From Lacticaseibacillus pabuli (GTDB taxonomy: Bacteria; Bacillota; Bacilli; Lactobacillales; Lactobacillaceae), in NCBI RefSeq assembly GCF_028736235.1, contig NZ_CP117884.1, positions 1,860,001 to 1,924,000 on the forward strand: a stretch of DNA of 64,000 bases, in the 5' to 3' direction. The notes under the pieces are model-generated. The model saw nothing but the letters and a program-made list of their open reading frames with translations, did no database searches and had not been told where the DNA came from. A program made the translations under genes and the position numbers. Positions within the stretch are counted from its first letter, which is position 1. Each line of letters begins with the position of its first letter. Below, in pieces: positions 38,502 to 51,820 of the stretch.

Positions 38502-38523
38502 AAAAAAGACCCACCAAGGGGTC
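38502..38523 (-). terminator. Terminator of rRNA/tRNA operon 2
   Basis: GACCCC-ttggt-GGGTC followed by TTTTTTA on the minus strand, right after the last tRNA. Confidence 0.8.
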
Positions 38524-38528
38524 ATATC

Positions 38529-38612
38529 TACCGGTGATCGGGGTCGAACCGATACTCCATCTCTGGAACTGGATTTTGAATCCAGCGCGTCTGCCTATTC
38601 CGCCACACCGGC
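38529..38612 (-). tRNA. tRNA-Leu(CAA)
   Basis: 84 bases, class II, GCCGGTG/CACCGGT acceptor, anticodon CAA in TTCAAAA. Last gene of the 24-tRNA cluster. Confidence 0.95.
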
Positions 38613-38648
38613 ATAAATTAGTAAACTCCTAGCGACATCGCCGCAAGA

Positions 38649-38719
<71 letters not shown>

Positions 38720-38738
38720 ATTGTTTTCCCAATGGGGA

Positions 38739-38810
38739 TTGGGATAGTTGGATTCGAACCAACGCATGACAGAGTCAAAGTCTGTTGCCTTACCGCTTGG
38801 CTATATCCCA
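38739..38810 (-). tRNA. tRNA-Gln(TTG)
   Basis: 72 bases, TGGGATA/TATCCCA acceptor, anticodon TTG in CTTTGAC. Confidence 0.95.
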
Positions 38811-38817
38811 GAAAAAA

Positions 38818-38892
38818 GGGCGGTATGTGGGAATCGAACCCACGTGTGCTGGATCCACAAACCAGTGTGTTAACCACTTCACCAATACCGCC
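38818..38892 (-). tRNA. tRNA-His(GTG)
   Basis: 75 bases, GGCGGTA/TACCGCC acceptor, C73, anticodon GTG in TTGTGGA. Confidence 0.95.
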
Positions 38893-38911
38893 ATTATAAC
38901 TATTAAGTTAC

Positions 38912-38982
38912 CAGGGATAGTAGGAGTTGAACCCACATCGACGGTTTTGGAGACCGTTGTTCTACCATTGAACTATATCCCT
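38912..38982 (-). tRNA. tRNA-Trp(CCA)
   Basis: 71 bases, AGGGATA/TATCCCT acceptor, anticodon CCA in CTCCAAA. Confidence 0.95.
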
Positions 38983-38986
38983 AAAA

Positions 38987-39067
38987 TGGAGGATCTAGGA
39001 TTCGAACCTAGGAACCCGAAGGAACGGATTTACAGTCCGTCGCGTTTAGCCTCTTCGCTAATCCTCC
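38987..39067 (-). tRNA. tRNA-Tyr(GTA)
   Basis: 81 bases, class II, GGAGGAT/ATCCTCC acceptor, anticodon GTA in CTGTAAA. Confidence 0.95.
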
Positions 39068-39072
39068 ATAAA

Positions 39073-39145
39073 TGGCGCGGGACGGAATCGAACCGCCGAC
39101 ACATGCAGCTTCAATGCATTGCTCTACCAACTGAGCTACCGAGCC
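39073..39145 (-). tRNA. tRNA-Phe(GAA), copy 1
   Basis: 73 bases, anticodon GAA in TTGAAGC. Acceptor GGCTCGG/CCGCGCC contains a U4-C69 mismatch, shared by the second copy at 39777. Confidence 0.95.
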
Positions 39146-39148
39146 ATA

Positions 39149-39222
39149 CGGTCGCAATGGGACTCGAACCCATGATCTCCTCCGTGACAGGGAGGCGTCC
39201 TAACCAACTAAACCATGCGACC
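39149..39222 (-). tRNA. tRNA-Asp(GTC), copy 1
   Basis: 74 bases, GGTCGCA/TGCGACC acceptor, anticodon GTC in CTGTCAC. Confidence 0.95.
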
Positions 39223-39242
39223 ATTCAATTATTTGTTGCAAT

Positions 39243-39315
<73 letters not shown>

Positions 39316-39333
39316 ATAATTAGTATTTGGTAA

Positions 39334-39421
39334 AGGAGAATGAGGGATTCGAACCCTCGCGTGGTTTAACCCACCTAACGGTTTTCAAGACCGTCCCCTT
39401 CAGCCACTTGGGTAATTCTCC
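39334..39421 (-). tRNA. tRNA-Ser(TGA)
   Basis: 88 bases, class II, GGAGAAT/ATTCTCC acceptor, anticodon TGA in CTTGAAA. Confidence 0.95.
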
Positions 39422-39431
39422 AATTTTAAAA

Positions 39432-39503
39432 TGACCCGTACGGGATTTGAACCCATGTTACCGCCGTGAAAGGGCGGTGTCTTAACCACTTGACCAACGG
39501 GCC
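39432..39503 (-). tRNA. tRNA-Glu(TTC)
   Basis: 72 bases, GGCCCGT/ACGGGTC acceptor, anticodon TTC in CTTTCAC. Confidence 0.95.
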
Positions 39504-39511
39504 ATACTTAA

Positions 39512-39599
39512 CGGAGACGGAGGGATTTGAACCCTCGCGCCAGTTTCCCGACCTACACCCTTAGCAGGGGCGCCTCTTCAGCCACTTGAGTACGTCTCC
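39512..39599 (-). tRNA. tRNA-Ser(GCT)
   Basis: 88 bases, class II, GGAGACG/CGTCTCC acceptor, G73, anticodon GCT in CTGCTAA. Confidence 0.95.
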
Positions 39600-39613
39600 A
39601 TATTTAAATGAAA

Positions 39614-39688
<75 letters not shown>

Positions 39689-39693
39689 AAAAA

Positions 39694-39764
39694 AGCGGGT
39701 GACGAGAATCGAACTCGCATCAACAGCTTGGAAGGCTGTGGTTTTACCACTAAACTACACCCGC
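39694..39764 (-). tRNA. tRNA-Gly(TCC)
   Basis: 71 bases, GCGGGTG/CACCCGC acceptor, anticodon TCC in CTTCCAA. Confidence 0.95.
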
Positions 39765-39776
39765 AAGTGAAGTTAC

Positions 39777-39849
39777 TGGCGCGGGACGGAATCGAACCGC
39801 CGACACATGCAGCTTCAATGCATTGCTCTACCAACTGAGCTACCGAGCC
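39777..39849 (-). tRNA. tRNA-Phe(GAA), copy 2
   Basis: Identical to the copy at 39073-39145, including the acceptor mismatch. Part of a repeated fMet-Asp-Phe triplet. Confidence 0.95.
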
Positions 39850-39856
39850 GATTCAA

Positions 39857-39930
39857 CGGTCGCAATGGGACTCGAACCCATGATCTCCTCCGTGACAGGG
39901 AGGCGTCCTAACCAACTAAACCATGCGACC
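39857..39930 (-). tRNA. tRNA-Asp(GTC), copy 2
   Basis: Identical to the copy at 39149-39222. Confidence 0.95.
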
Positions 39931-39949
39931 ATATTATTATTCAATTAAT

Positions 39950-40022
<73 letters not shown>

Positions 40023-40064
40023 ATAACTATATTATTGTATCAAACCGCGTCCATCATGTAAAGA

Positions 40065-40138
40065 TGGACCTTGTAGGGCTCGAACCTACGACCGGACGGT
40101 TATGAGCCGTCTGCTCTAACCAACTGAGCTAAAGGTCC
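40065..40138 (-). tRNA. tRNA-Ile2(CAT), probable
   Basis: 74 bases, GGACCTT/AAGGTCC acceptor, CAT anticodon. It lies between elongator tRNA-Met and tRNA-fMet, as Ile2 does in the Bacillus trnB cluster. Its body matches what I recall of Firmicute Ile2 tRNAs, whose C34 is converted to lysidine. Elongator Met is the alternative. Confidence 0.7.
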
Positions 40139-40149
40139 AAGTAGACCAA

Positions 40150-40223
40150 TCGCGGCGGGGGGGATCGAACCCTCGACCTCCCGGGTATGAACCGGACGCT
40201 CTAGCCAGCTGAGCTACACCGCG
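40150..40223 (-). tRNA. tRNA-Met(CAT), elongator
   Basis: 74 bases, CGCGGTG/CGCCGCG acceptor, anticodon CAT in TTCATAC, matching Firmicute elongator Met. Confidence 0.85.
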
Positions 40224-40250
40224 AAGTGTAAATGTCGGACATATGTCCTA

Positions 40251-40324
40251 TCGGGAAAACAGGATTCGAACCTGCGACCCCCTGGTCCCAAACCAGGTGC
40301 TCTACCAAGCTGAGCTATTTCCCG
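40251..40324 (-). tRNA. tRNA-Pro(TGG)
   Basis: 74 bases, CGGGAAA/TTTCCCG acceptor, anticodon TGG in TTTGGGA. Confidence 0.95.
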
Positions 40325-40329
40325 AACAA

Positions 40330-40403
40330 TGCACCCAGTAGGGATCGAACCTACAACCTTCTGATTCGTAGTCAGACACTCTATCCAGTTGCGCTATGGG
40401 TGC
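40330..40403 (-). tRNA. tRNA-Arg(ACG)
   Basis: 74 bases, GCACCCA/TGGGTGC acceptor, anticodon ACG (inosine-modified) in CTACGAA. Confidence 0.95.
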
Positions 40404-40429
40404 AAATATTTAATTATTAGCTTTCATAA

Positions 40430-40515
40430 TGCCGAGGGCCGGGCTCGAACCGGCATGGTGATTACTCACCGGCAGATTTTAAGTCTGCTGCGTCTACCAA
40501 TTCCGCCACCCCGGC
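40430..40515 (-). tRNA. tRNA-Leu(TAA)
   Basis: 86 bases, class II, GCCGGGG/CCTCGGC acceptor, anticodon TAA in CTTAAAA. Confidence 0.95.
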
Positions 40516-40526
40516 GGCACTATGAA

Positions 40527-40598
40527 AGCGGAAGACGAGATTCGAACTCGCGACCCCCACCATGGCAAGGTGATGTTCTACCACTGAACTACTTCCGC
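40527..40598 (-). tRNA. tRNA-Gly(GCC)
   Basis: 72 bases, GCGGAAG/CTTCCGC acceptor, anticodon GCC. Confidence 0.95.
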
Positions 40599-40624
40599 AT
40601 ATTGCTGTGAACCTTTCGGTTCAA

Positions 40625-40697
40625 TGGAGGATACAGGGCTCGAACCTGTGACCCTCTGCTTGTAAGGCAGACGCTCTCCCAACTGAGCTAATCCTCC
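40625..40697 (-). tRNA. tRNA-Val(TAC)
   Basis: 73 bases, GGAGGAT/ATCCTCC acceptor, anticodon TAC in CTTACAA. First tRNA after 5S rRNA. Confidence 0.95.
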
Positions 40698-40704
40698 ATT
40701 TTGA

Positions 40705-40821
40705 GCGTGGCAGCTTCCTACCCTCGCAGGCAGTTTCCCACCAACTACTATCGGCGTAGAGAAGCTTAACTTCTGTGTTCGGCATGGGAACAGGTGTATC
40801 CTTCTCGCTATTGCCACCACA
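40705..40821 (-). rRNA. 5S rRNA, operon 2
   Basis: Same sequence as the operon 1 copy, between 23S and the tRNA cluster. Confidence 0.95.
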
Positions 40822-40902
40822 CTCTATTCAATTGAGAACTTTATGCTCTCAAAACTGGCTATCATTGTTTTAATACTTCGAACCGCATATTTGCGACTGC
40901 TT

Positions 40903-43820
<2,918 letters not shown>

Positions 43821-43971
43821 TAAACAATATTAAAAATATTGCTGGTCGCGATCGAATTTCTATTAGAAACTCTAAAACAAATACGCTGTGTTCTCGGCAT
43901 TTAAAACAATGATATCCAGTTTTCAAAGTACAAAGTTTTGAACCATTGACCATCCCTAACGGGATAATCAA

Positions 43972-44044
43972 TGGAGGCTAACGGGTTCGAACCGATGACC
44001 TCCTGCTTGCAAAGCAGGTGCTCTCCCAACTGAGCTAAGCCCCC
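43972..44044 (-). tRNA. tRNA-Ala(TGC), 16S-23S spacer
   Basis: 73 bases, GGGGGCT/AGCCTCC acceptor, anticodon TGC in TTTGCAA. Confidence 0.95.
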
Positions 44045-44076
44045 ATAAAAAGGTAATGCTATGAAATTTGGTGCAA

Positions 44077-44151
<75 letters not shown>

Positions 44152-44240
44152 AATAGGTGGGGATAGTTCCCTCAAAACTGAACAAAGTTTCTAATGGTTG
44201 GTTTTCCGTATCACTTCGCTGCCTTGCGGCTTGAAGTGAT

Positions 44241-45822
<1,582 letters not shown>

Positions 45823-45972
45823 AGAGAGCTTTTTACAAGCTCATTGATTTTTAAATAAAGCGAAATTGACTTCGCAAATGTGTTAATTGTTTTCAGCGTA
45901 TTTCAGCTGAATAACCTACCATTATTACGAAACTTTGTTCAGTTTTCAAAGAACTATCAATGCAACTATAAT

Positions 45973-46002
45973 AATGTATCATTTGTCGCACCTGCTTGTC
46001 AA
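45973..46002 (-). promoter_or_regulatory. rrn operon 2 promoter P2
   Basis: TTGACA, 18 bases, TACATT on the minus strand. Confidence 0.6.
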
Positions 46003-46101
46003 TCAATTATTTTAAATTGATTATCAAAGCGAACCATCAATCATCTTGGGTAAAGCCCTCAGGCACAAGGCCTGTCGCGTTTCTCCGTGACAACACAAAG
46101 T

Positions 46102-46130
46102 ATGTTACCAGCCTGAAAAGGCCCCGTCAA
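46102..46130 (-). promoter_or_regulatory. rrn operon 2 promoter P1
   Basis: TTGACG, 17 bases, TAACAT on the minus strand. Same two-promoter layout as operon 1 but different flanking sequence. Confidence 0.65.
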
Positions 46131-46215
46131 GCAATTATTCGCGAAAAAACGAGCAACGTGTGACATATTTACGAAACAGAACATGCAACGTCACCCATCC
46201 GGCCCTCGAAAAGTC

Positions 46216-46243
46216 AAAAAAGACGCCCCTTAGAGGACGTCTT
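46216..46243 (-). terminator. serS terminator
   Basis: AAGACGTCC / GGGCGTCTT stem followed by TTTT on the minus strand. Confidence 0.85.
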
Positions 46244-46261
46244 TCATCGTGAAAACATAAA

Positions 46262-47545
46262 CTAGTTTTCTTTGGTGATAACTTTCTGACCACCCATGTA
46301 TGGCACCAAAACATCAGGAATGGTGACCGTGCCATCTGCATTCTGGTAATTTTCCAGAATAGCCGCAACGGTCCGACCAACCGCAAGACCGGATCCATTC
46401 AGCGTGTGAACAAATTGTAGCTTGCCATTATCATCGCGGTAACGAATCTGTGCCCGGCGTGCCTGGAAGTCCGTGCAATTACTGCAACTGGAAATCTCGC
46501 GGTAACGCTTCTGTGCTGGTAACCAAACTTCAAGGTCATAAGTCTTTGCAGAAGTGAAACTAGCATCCCCCGTCGCAAGTGTAATGACGTGGTATGGAAT
46601 GTTCATCTTCTTAAGAAGGCTCTCAGCATTAGCCGTCAGTTTTTCCAATTCATCCCATGAGTCTTCGGGCTTAGTGACCTTGACCATTTCAACCTTGTTA
46701 AACTGGTGCATCCGAATCAAGCCACGTGTATCACGGCCGGCGCTCCCAGCTTCAGAACGGAATGCGGGCGTCAGTGCCGTCACCTTAATTGGCAACTGAT
46801 CCGCATCAACAATTGAGTCACGGTAGTAGTTCACCAATGGCACTTCAGCGGTTGGAATAAGTGTTAAATCAATACCTTCATTGGTAACCGTGTAACTGTC
46901 CCCCACGAACTTAGGAAATTGGCCGGTACCAAACATTGATTCATCATTCACCAGGTATGGTGGCAGAACTTCTGTGTAACCTTCCTTCTGGTGTTCATCC
47001 AACATGAAGTTGTAAACCGCACGTTCGAGGCGTGCACCTGAACCACGGTAATAGACGAAACGGCTACCCGAAACCTTAGCAGCATTCTCAAAATCAAGAA
47101 TGCCGAGTTTCTCGCCAACCTCCCAGTGATGCTTTGGTTCAAAGTCAAACTGACGAATGTCGCCCCACTTGCGCTCTTCACGAGCATCCTTCTCATCTAA
47201 TGAAATTGGCGCAGAATCATCTGGGAAGTTTGGCAAGCGGACAAGCGTGTGCTTGACCTTAGCATCCAGCTCTGTAACTTGCTTGTCCAACGCGGAAATC
47301 TTCTGACCAACCTGACGCATCGCGGTGATTTCGGCACTCGCATCCTCCTTAGCACGCTTCATCTTGGCAATCGCAGCGGAGACCTCATTGCGCTTAGCCT
47401 TGAGATCTTCTGTCTGTACAATTGCCTCGCGACGCTGTTTGTCATTGGCGAGCATTTCGTCAATTTCTTCAGCCTTAATGCCACGACGACTCAACTTTTC
47501 CTTAGCCCAATCAGGATTTTGGCGAATCAGTTTTAAATCCAGCAT
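46262..47545 (-). CDS. serS: Seryl-tRNA synthetase
   Basis: The 427-residue class II synthetase charges tRNA-Ser. It has an N-terminal helical arm (coiled coil, about residues 30-100), motif 2 as [15 protein letters not shown] near residue 270 and motif 3 as [17 protein letters not shown] near the C-terminus. The start at 47545 is fixed by GGAGGG upstream. Expression should be controlled by the T-box leader immediately upstream. Confidence 0.97.
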   Translation of the reverse strand: MLDLKLIRQNPDWAKEKLSRRGIKAEEIDEMLANDKQRREAIVQTEDLKAKRNEVSAAIAKMKRAKEDASAEITAMRQVGQKISALDKQVTELDAKVKHTLVRLPNFPDDSAPISLDEKDAREERKWGDIRQFDFEPKHHWEVGEKLGILDFENAAKVSGSRFVYYRGSGARLERAVYNFMLDEHQKEGYTEVLPPYLVNDESMFGTGQFPKFVGDSYTVTNEGIDLTLIPTAEVPLVNYYRDSIVDADQLPIKVTALTPAFRSEAGSAGRDTRGLIRMHQFNKVEMVKVTKPEDSWDELEKLTANAESLLKKMNIPYHVITLATGDASFTSAKTYDLEVWLPAQKRYREISSCSNCTDFQARRAQIRYRDDNGKLQFVHTLNGSGLAVGRTVAAILENYQNADGTVTIPDVLVPYMGGQKVITKEN

Positions 47546-47593
47546 AGTAACCCTCCATATACAGTAGATATTATTAACAAGCCTTGGCTGAGC

Positions 47594-47830
47594 GCACACA
47601 AAAAGCCCCTCATCCACTCATGGGACGAAAGGCTTGCTTTCCGCGGTACCACCCAAATTCACCGAAACCGGTGCACTCTTGCTGGGTAACGGCCAGTACC
47701 GTGCGGCTCATCGCCGCCCACTATCACGCTGGAATGAAGTACAACCGGATTTCACCAAGCCCGGCTCTCTGTATGTACAAAGTAGGCGTTTATTGACGTG
47801 TTTATTCTCGTTAAAGGTACAACATGGATG
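47594..47830 (-). promoter_or_regulatory. T-box leader of serS
   Basis: The minus-strand leader contains the diagnostic GGGTGGTACCGCGG (47642-47655), a downstream AAGCCTTTCG...GGGGCTTTTTG terminator, and an upstream Stem I-like region with GAGAG. Uncharged tRNA-Ser should stabilise the antiterminator. I did not resolve the specifier codon. Confidence 0.88.
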
Positions 47831-47986
47831 ACTGAATTGCAAGTCTTCAGGTCAGACAAAATCTCCCCTAAATAGGCTACGAATTAAATTGATTTTTACC
47901 TTGCTGACAATTAGACTGGATAAGGTGTTTGAACAATTACTTAAGTCAGATAATTGACGAAGCTTACTTTAGAGGAGCGTTACCCC

Positions 47987-48631
47987 ATGATTGTACTTTC
48001 AGGAACTATTGGTGCCGGCAAGACCAGCCTCACACACATGATTGCCGACCATCTCGGCACCCAGGCCTTCTACGAATCTGTTGATGGCAACCCTGTATTG
48101 CCACTCTTTTATAAAGATCCTAAAAAATATGCCTTTCTGCTGCAGATTTACTTCCTGAACAAACGCTTTGATTCCATTAAGGCCGCGTTCAAAAGTGACC
48201 GCGACGTCCTTGACCGGTCTATCTTCGAAGACTCCCTGCTGTTCAAGCTGAACGCTGACCTTGGCCGTGCTACCCAGACCGAGTTCGACGTTTACAACAG
48301 CTTGCTACACAACATGATGGAAGAGATGCCGTTTGAAGAACATCAGAAAACGCCAGACTTACTCATTCACATTCGTGTTTCTTTCGACACAATGCTAGCG
48401 CGGATTGCAAAACGCGGTCGTCCTTACGAACAGGTCGCTGAGGACCCTAGCCTCTACACTTACTACAAGGAACTCAACGAGCGCTACGACAAGTGGTACG
48501 CCGATTATGACCAGAGTCCGAAGATCCAGATTGATGGTGATCGGTACAACTTTGTCGATGATACCAACGCCCGTCAAGACGTCCTGCACCTCATTGATGA
48601 CAAAATTAATGATCTCGGCATCAAAGCATAA
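47987..48631 (+). CDS. Deoxynucleoside kinase (dAK/dGK family)
   Basis: The 214-residue protein phosphorylates deoxynucleosides for salvage. The P-loop SGTIGAGKTSL is at the N-terminus, DRSIFED near residue 75 is the family DRS motif, and IAKRGRPYEQ forms the lid. Lactobacilli have paired dAK/dGK enzymes; only one gene is present here. The start at 47987 has GAGGAG upstream. Confidence 0.9.
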   Translation: MIVLSGTIGAGKTSLTHMIADHLGTQAFYESVDGNPVLPLFYKDPKKYAFLLQIYFLNKRFDSIKAAFKSDRDVLDRSIFEDSLLFKLNADLGRATQTEFDVYNSLLHNMMEEMPFEEHQKTPDLLIHIRVSFDTMLARIAKRGRPYEQVAEDPSLYTYYKELNERYDKWYADYDQSPKIQIDGDRYNFVDDTNARQDVLHLIDDKINDLGIKA

Positions 48632-48639
48632 TATGAATT

Positions 48640-48693
48640 GCCCCCGAATTGCGTGAACAGTGTAAGTTTTCGCGATTCTGGGGCTGTTTTTTG
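48640..48693 (+). terminator. Terminator of the deoxynucleoside kinase gene
   Basis: GCCCCCGAATTGCG / CGCGATTCTGGGGC long stem followed by TGTTTTTT. Confidence 0.8.
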
Positions 48694-48736
48694 TTATAAT
48701 TGTGTTGATAAGTTTCTTTGATAGGAGGGCCCGGCT

Positions 48737-50242
48737 ATGTTTGAGCAAATTTTTCTGGACAGCACTGATTTACAAAAATTCCAAATGTATCGGGCGCTGA
48801 AGACCCTCGACAGTTATGGCTTCACAATTAATGACCTGAGCGTGAAAATGCGCGTCACCTACCAGCAAGCCTACAACATCTTCCGTGAACTCCTTGGTGA
48901 CATCGAGCAAATCACGGGCAAGACGGGCAAGGTTTCTGCTAAGCGTGTCATGTCGCAGGAAAACTTCACCATCTCTGTCGACGATTACCGTCTATTTCTG
49001 CTCAATCAGTCAATACAGTTCCAATTTATTGACTATCTGATTCAGGCGACTAGTCTAAGCGTCGATAAATTCTGTCAGGATCGTTTCATCTCACGCTCAA
49101 CGCTGACGCGGAAAACGTTGCCGCTGCGCCAATTCTTAGGTGAATATGGCATCAAAATTTCTTTCACTAAGCCAGGGCTGACCGGCGACGAGCGTAAAAT
49201 TCGCCTGTTCATCTTCAGCTTTTACTGGTTCTCCTACCACGGCGTGCGCTAGCCTATCGCCGCGATTCAGCCGCAGCAACTATCGAATGCTTACCGCGAT
49301 GCCACCGAGGCATCCCCGAGCGCGATGATTGCACTGCAGGAAATGCTCTTCTGGGGTGTTTGCCGGCTACGGATTGTGCGCGGTCATGTTCTGCGTCCTT
49401 GGCCACGTTACGACCGGCTGTTTGCCAACGGGGTGACTGCCAGTGCTGAACTGTACACGAAAGAAATGTTTCCCACACTGACCACCGCTGAGATTAAGGC
49501 GGAATCGCAGTTCTTCCGCTTTTACCAACTCAGTCGACTACGCTTTGGGTCGCTTCGAGATAACTGGCTCGAAATGTATGCCACCATTATGGACGAGCAC
49601 AACACGGTCTCAAATTACATTAAACGCCTCAGCAACTTCCTCGTTGAACACTGGAGCTCAGATGCTTCCTTGCTGATTACCGATAATATGCCGCTCATGA
49701 CCAATATCATCCGCATCGTTGCTGGTTTCTACCTCTTCGAAGGACCGGCACCACTGCCCGTTGATTTCTATGACCAAGCGCGGGATCTGTACGCACACAC
49801 CAAGATGTACCAGGATGTGTACGACTTCAACACCGGATTGCCAAGCAGCTATAAGGTCCTTCGTGATTCCGCCCGTCCGCTGACACGTTTGATTTGCTAC
49901 CTCCTGTCTCCGGAAATGAAGCACTTCACCTGGAACAACGTGGTGCGCTGCAAGATGCTGCTCGATGACGGATCGATTAACCTGCAACGCATTAACACGT
50001 TCCTCAATGACTTAAGCTTCGTGCAAGTAATGAGTCCTGAAGAGCCAATTGCTGATGCCGATCTGGTCGTCACCTTCTCGGACGATGAACCCATCATCCC
50101 CGCGGGCTCAGAACACATCACACAGGTCACCTGGCATAACAACTCTGATTACGGCGATTTGTTCCGCCTGTATCGAGCAGCCAAAGTGACGTTCCTACAA
50201 AAAATTAACTACAATGAAAAATATCCGTACCTGCAGTTATAG
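48737..50242 (+). pseudogene. Mga-like transcriptional regulator interrupted by one in-frame TAG
   Basis: Two segments (48737-49252 and 49253-50242) lie in the same frame, separated only by TAG at 49250-49252. Together they give about 501 residues, the normal size of Mga/AtxA-like virulence-type regulators. The N-terminal part has HTH-like stretches (TINDLSVKMRVTYQQAYNIF, SVDKFCQDRFISRSTLTRKT). The C-terminal part resembles the PRD/EIIB-like region. A CAG-to-TAG change would explain the break. The downstream part keeps clean coding, so the mutation is recent, or the stop is read through. Confidence 0.7.
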
Positions 50243-50247
50243 CAGGC

Positions 50248-50287
50248 AAAAAAAGCCGCAAACCCGTTTGGATTTGCGACTTTTTTT
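50248..50287. terminator. Bidirectional terminator
   Basis: AAAAAAAGCCGCAAA / TTTGCGACTTTTTTT serves both the Mga-like gene and the convergent 50291 gene. Confidence 0.85.
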
Positions 50288-50290
50288 GCT

Positions 50291-50848
50291 TTAGTTATTG
50301 GACAAGTTCTTGGTAATCTTACCAATGCCGTGCTCGGAATCCTTTACGTCAACGTCAAAGGTAAACTTTTTAAAGATGTGGACAATCTTAGCAAATTTCT
50401 CTTTATCAAACGAGCTGATATTCCCAGTGATTGTCTTCACGCCCAACTTGTTGGACAGGTTGATCAATGACTGCAATGCAAGTTGCGCGAGGCCCAAGTT
50501 TTGATAATCAAAGAAGGCCAAACGACTTTCACTGCCGAGCGTTTCAAGAACCGTGATGTGAACCTGCTGTTCCCATTCGTTCAGTTCAAACAGAAGTTGT
50601 GCCTGAAAATCGGCCTTGGAGTGACCATACTTATCAACGTTAGCGTAAGGTGTGTAAACAAAAATAGAACTCGTCTTTTGTTTTTGACCATCATTTTTAA
50701 AGTCAGTGTAGACAATGTACTGTGTAACTCGCGTCGCATCATCGGCCATTGGCTTGTTCATGCTGGCGAGAATTGTGTAATGCGGGTTGTCCTCAATCAG
50801 CGCCATGCGCTTATTGTATAACTCTGTATATTCAGACTGCGATGCCAT
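50291..50848 (-). CDS. Hypothetical protein
   Basis: The 185-residue soluble protein has an alpha/beta pattern. The C-terminal half (LAQLALQSLINLSNKLGV then IVHIFKKFTF) vaguely recalls an acetyltransferase-like fold, but I cannot name a family. GGAGG lies 11-15 bases before the ATG. Confidence 0.65.
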   Translation of the reverse strand: MASQSEYTELYNKRMALIEDNPHYTILASMNKPMADDATRVTQYIVYTDFKNDGQKQKTSSIFVYTPYANVDKYGHSKADFQAQLLFELNEWEQQVHITVLETLGSESRLAFFDYQNLGLAQLALQSLINLSNKLGVKTITGNISSFDKEKFAKIVHIFKKFTFDVDVKDSEHGIGKITKNLSNN

Positions 50849-50939
50849 TTCTGGAAACCTCCAGTTCTTTATTGACCCCAGTATATCATGGAAATGCTAA
50901 TACGTTGCGGTTTTGAGCACGAGATACTAAAATCTTTGT

Positions 50940-51482
50940 TCATTGATGCCAGTTTGCCGCTTTCATTTCCCATAGGTTTTCGGAAATATCGACATTGAAT
51001 TTACCATTAACAACGGGGTAATGTTGCTTAACTTGCACATAATTATCAAAACCCAGCTTGGCTAAGACTGCCGCTGAGGCCTGATTGTCAACCAAAGTCG
51101 CGGCACGGATAGCCTGCACCTCATGCAATGAAAACTCCAAGCTCACAATTTGGCGCAGCGCGGCAGTCATATAACCGTGGTTCCAATAATCAGGATGGAG
51201 TTCGTAACCTAAATCCATCACGCCCACGAGCATGTCATCGGGGCTACCAAGATTCTCAGTCAGTTGGACATCCCCAATAACCTGATCAAGGTGGCGAAGG
51301 ACCACGGCGTACATTCGCCCGTTATCAGTAGTCTGGCTAATGATGCGTGCCGCACTAACCGCATCCGTCGGCGGGGTTGCGAGCGCAGGTCCGTAGACTG
51401 CGGGCAAAGCGGCATAGGCCATGTAATCCTGCAAATCTTGCTTTTGAAATTGTCTAACTAGGATGTCATCATCCACCATCAT
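50940..51482 (-). CDS. GNAT-family N-acetyltransferase (RimJ/RimL-like)
   Basis: The 180-residue protein fits the Acetyltransf_3 type, with LGYELHPDYWNHGYMTAALR as the acetyl-CoA-binding motif near residues 91-110 and DNQASAAVLAKLGF after it. Substrate unknown. The RBS is GGGGG; 51482 and 51479 are both possible starts. Confidence 0.87.
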   Translation of the reverse strand: MMVDDDILVRQFQKQDLQDYMAYAALPAVYGPALATPPTDAVSAARIISQTTDNGRMYAVVLRHLDQVIGDVQLTENLGSPDDMLVGVMDLGYELHPDYWNHGYMTAALRQIVSLEFSLHEVQAIRAATLVDNQASAAVLAKLGFDNYVQVKQHYPVVNGKFNVDISENLWEMKAANWHQ

Positions 51483-51562
51483 GCACGCCCCCTATTTTGA
51501 CTGACCGGCCTCATAAACTATACACGTCATGCGGCATCTCGTCAGTAATTATGTGCCACCTC

Positions 51563-51590
51563 TTGACTTTGACGTGTCATATTGTAAACT
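51563..51590 (+). promoter_or_regulatory. rpmG promoter
   Basis: TTGACT, 16 bases, TAAACT, 36 bases before the start. Confidence 0.55.
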
Positions 51591-51626
51591 GAATTAGTTA
51601 CTGATATAGAAAGTGAGGTGGATTAG

Positions 51627-51776
51627 ATGCGTAACAATATTTTACTTGCTAACGCCGAAACCGGCGAACGTATCTACCTGACTTCCAAGAATAAGCGGAA
51701 TACTCCAGACAAGCTTCAGCTTAAGAAGTATTCACCAAAATTGCGCAAGCGCGTAGTTTTCACGGAAGTTAAGTAG
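51627..51776 (+). CDS. rpmG: Ribosomal protein L33, Cys-less form
   Basis: The 49-residue protein is clearly L33 ([20 protein letters not shown] and [17 protein letters not shown]). It lacks all four Cys of the zinc-ribbon version, so it is the zinc-independent paralogue. In Bacillus such forms are induced under zinc limitation (established). AGTGAGGTGG precedes the ATG. Confidence 0.93.
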   Translation: MRNNILLANAETGERIYLTSKNKRNTPDKLQLKKYSPKLRKRVVFTEVK

Positions 51777-51780
51777 ATCA

Positions 51781-51818
51781 AAAAAAGACTCGGAATTTTT
51801 CCGGGTCTATTTTTTTTG
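51781..51818. terminator. Bidirectional terminator between rpmG and the pseudouridine synthase gene
   Basis: GACTCGGA-ttttt-CCGGGTC, with an A-run before and a T-run after, ending two bases before the convergent stop. Confidence 0.85.
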
Positions 51819-51820
51819 CC

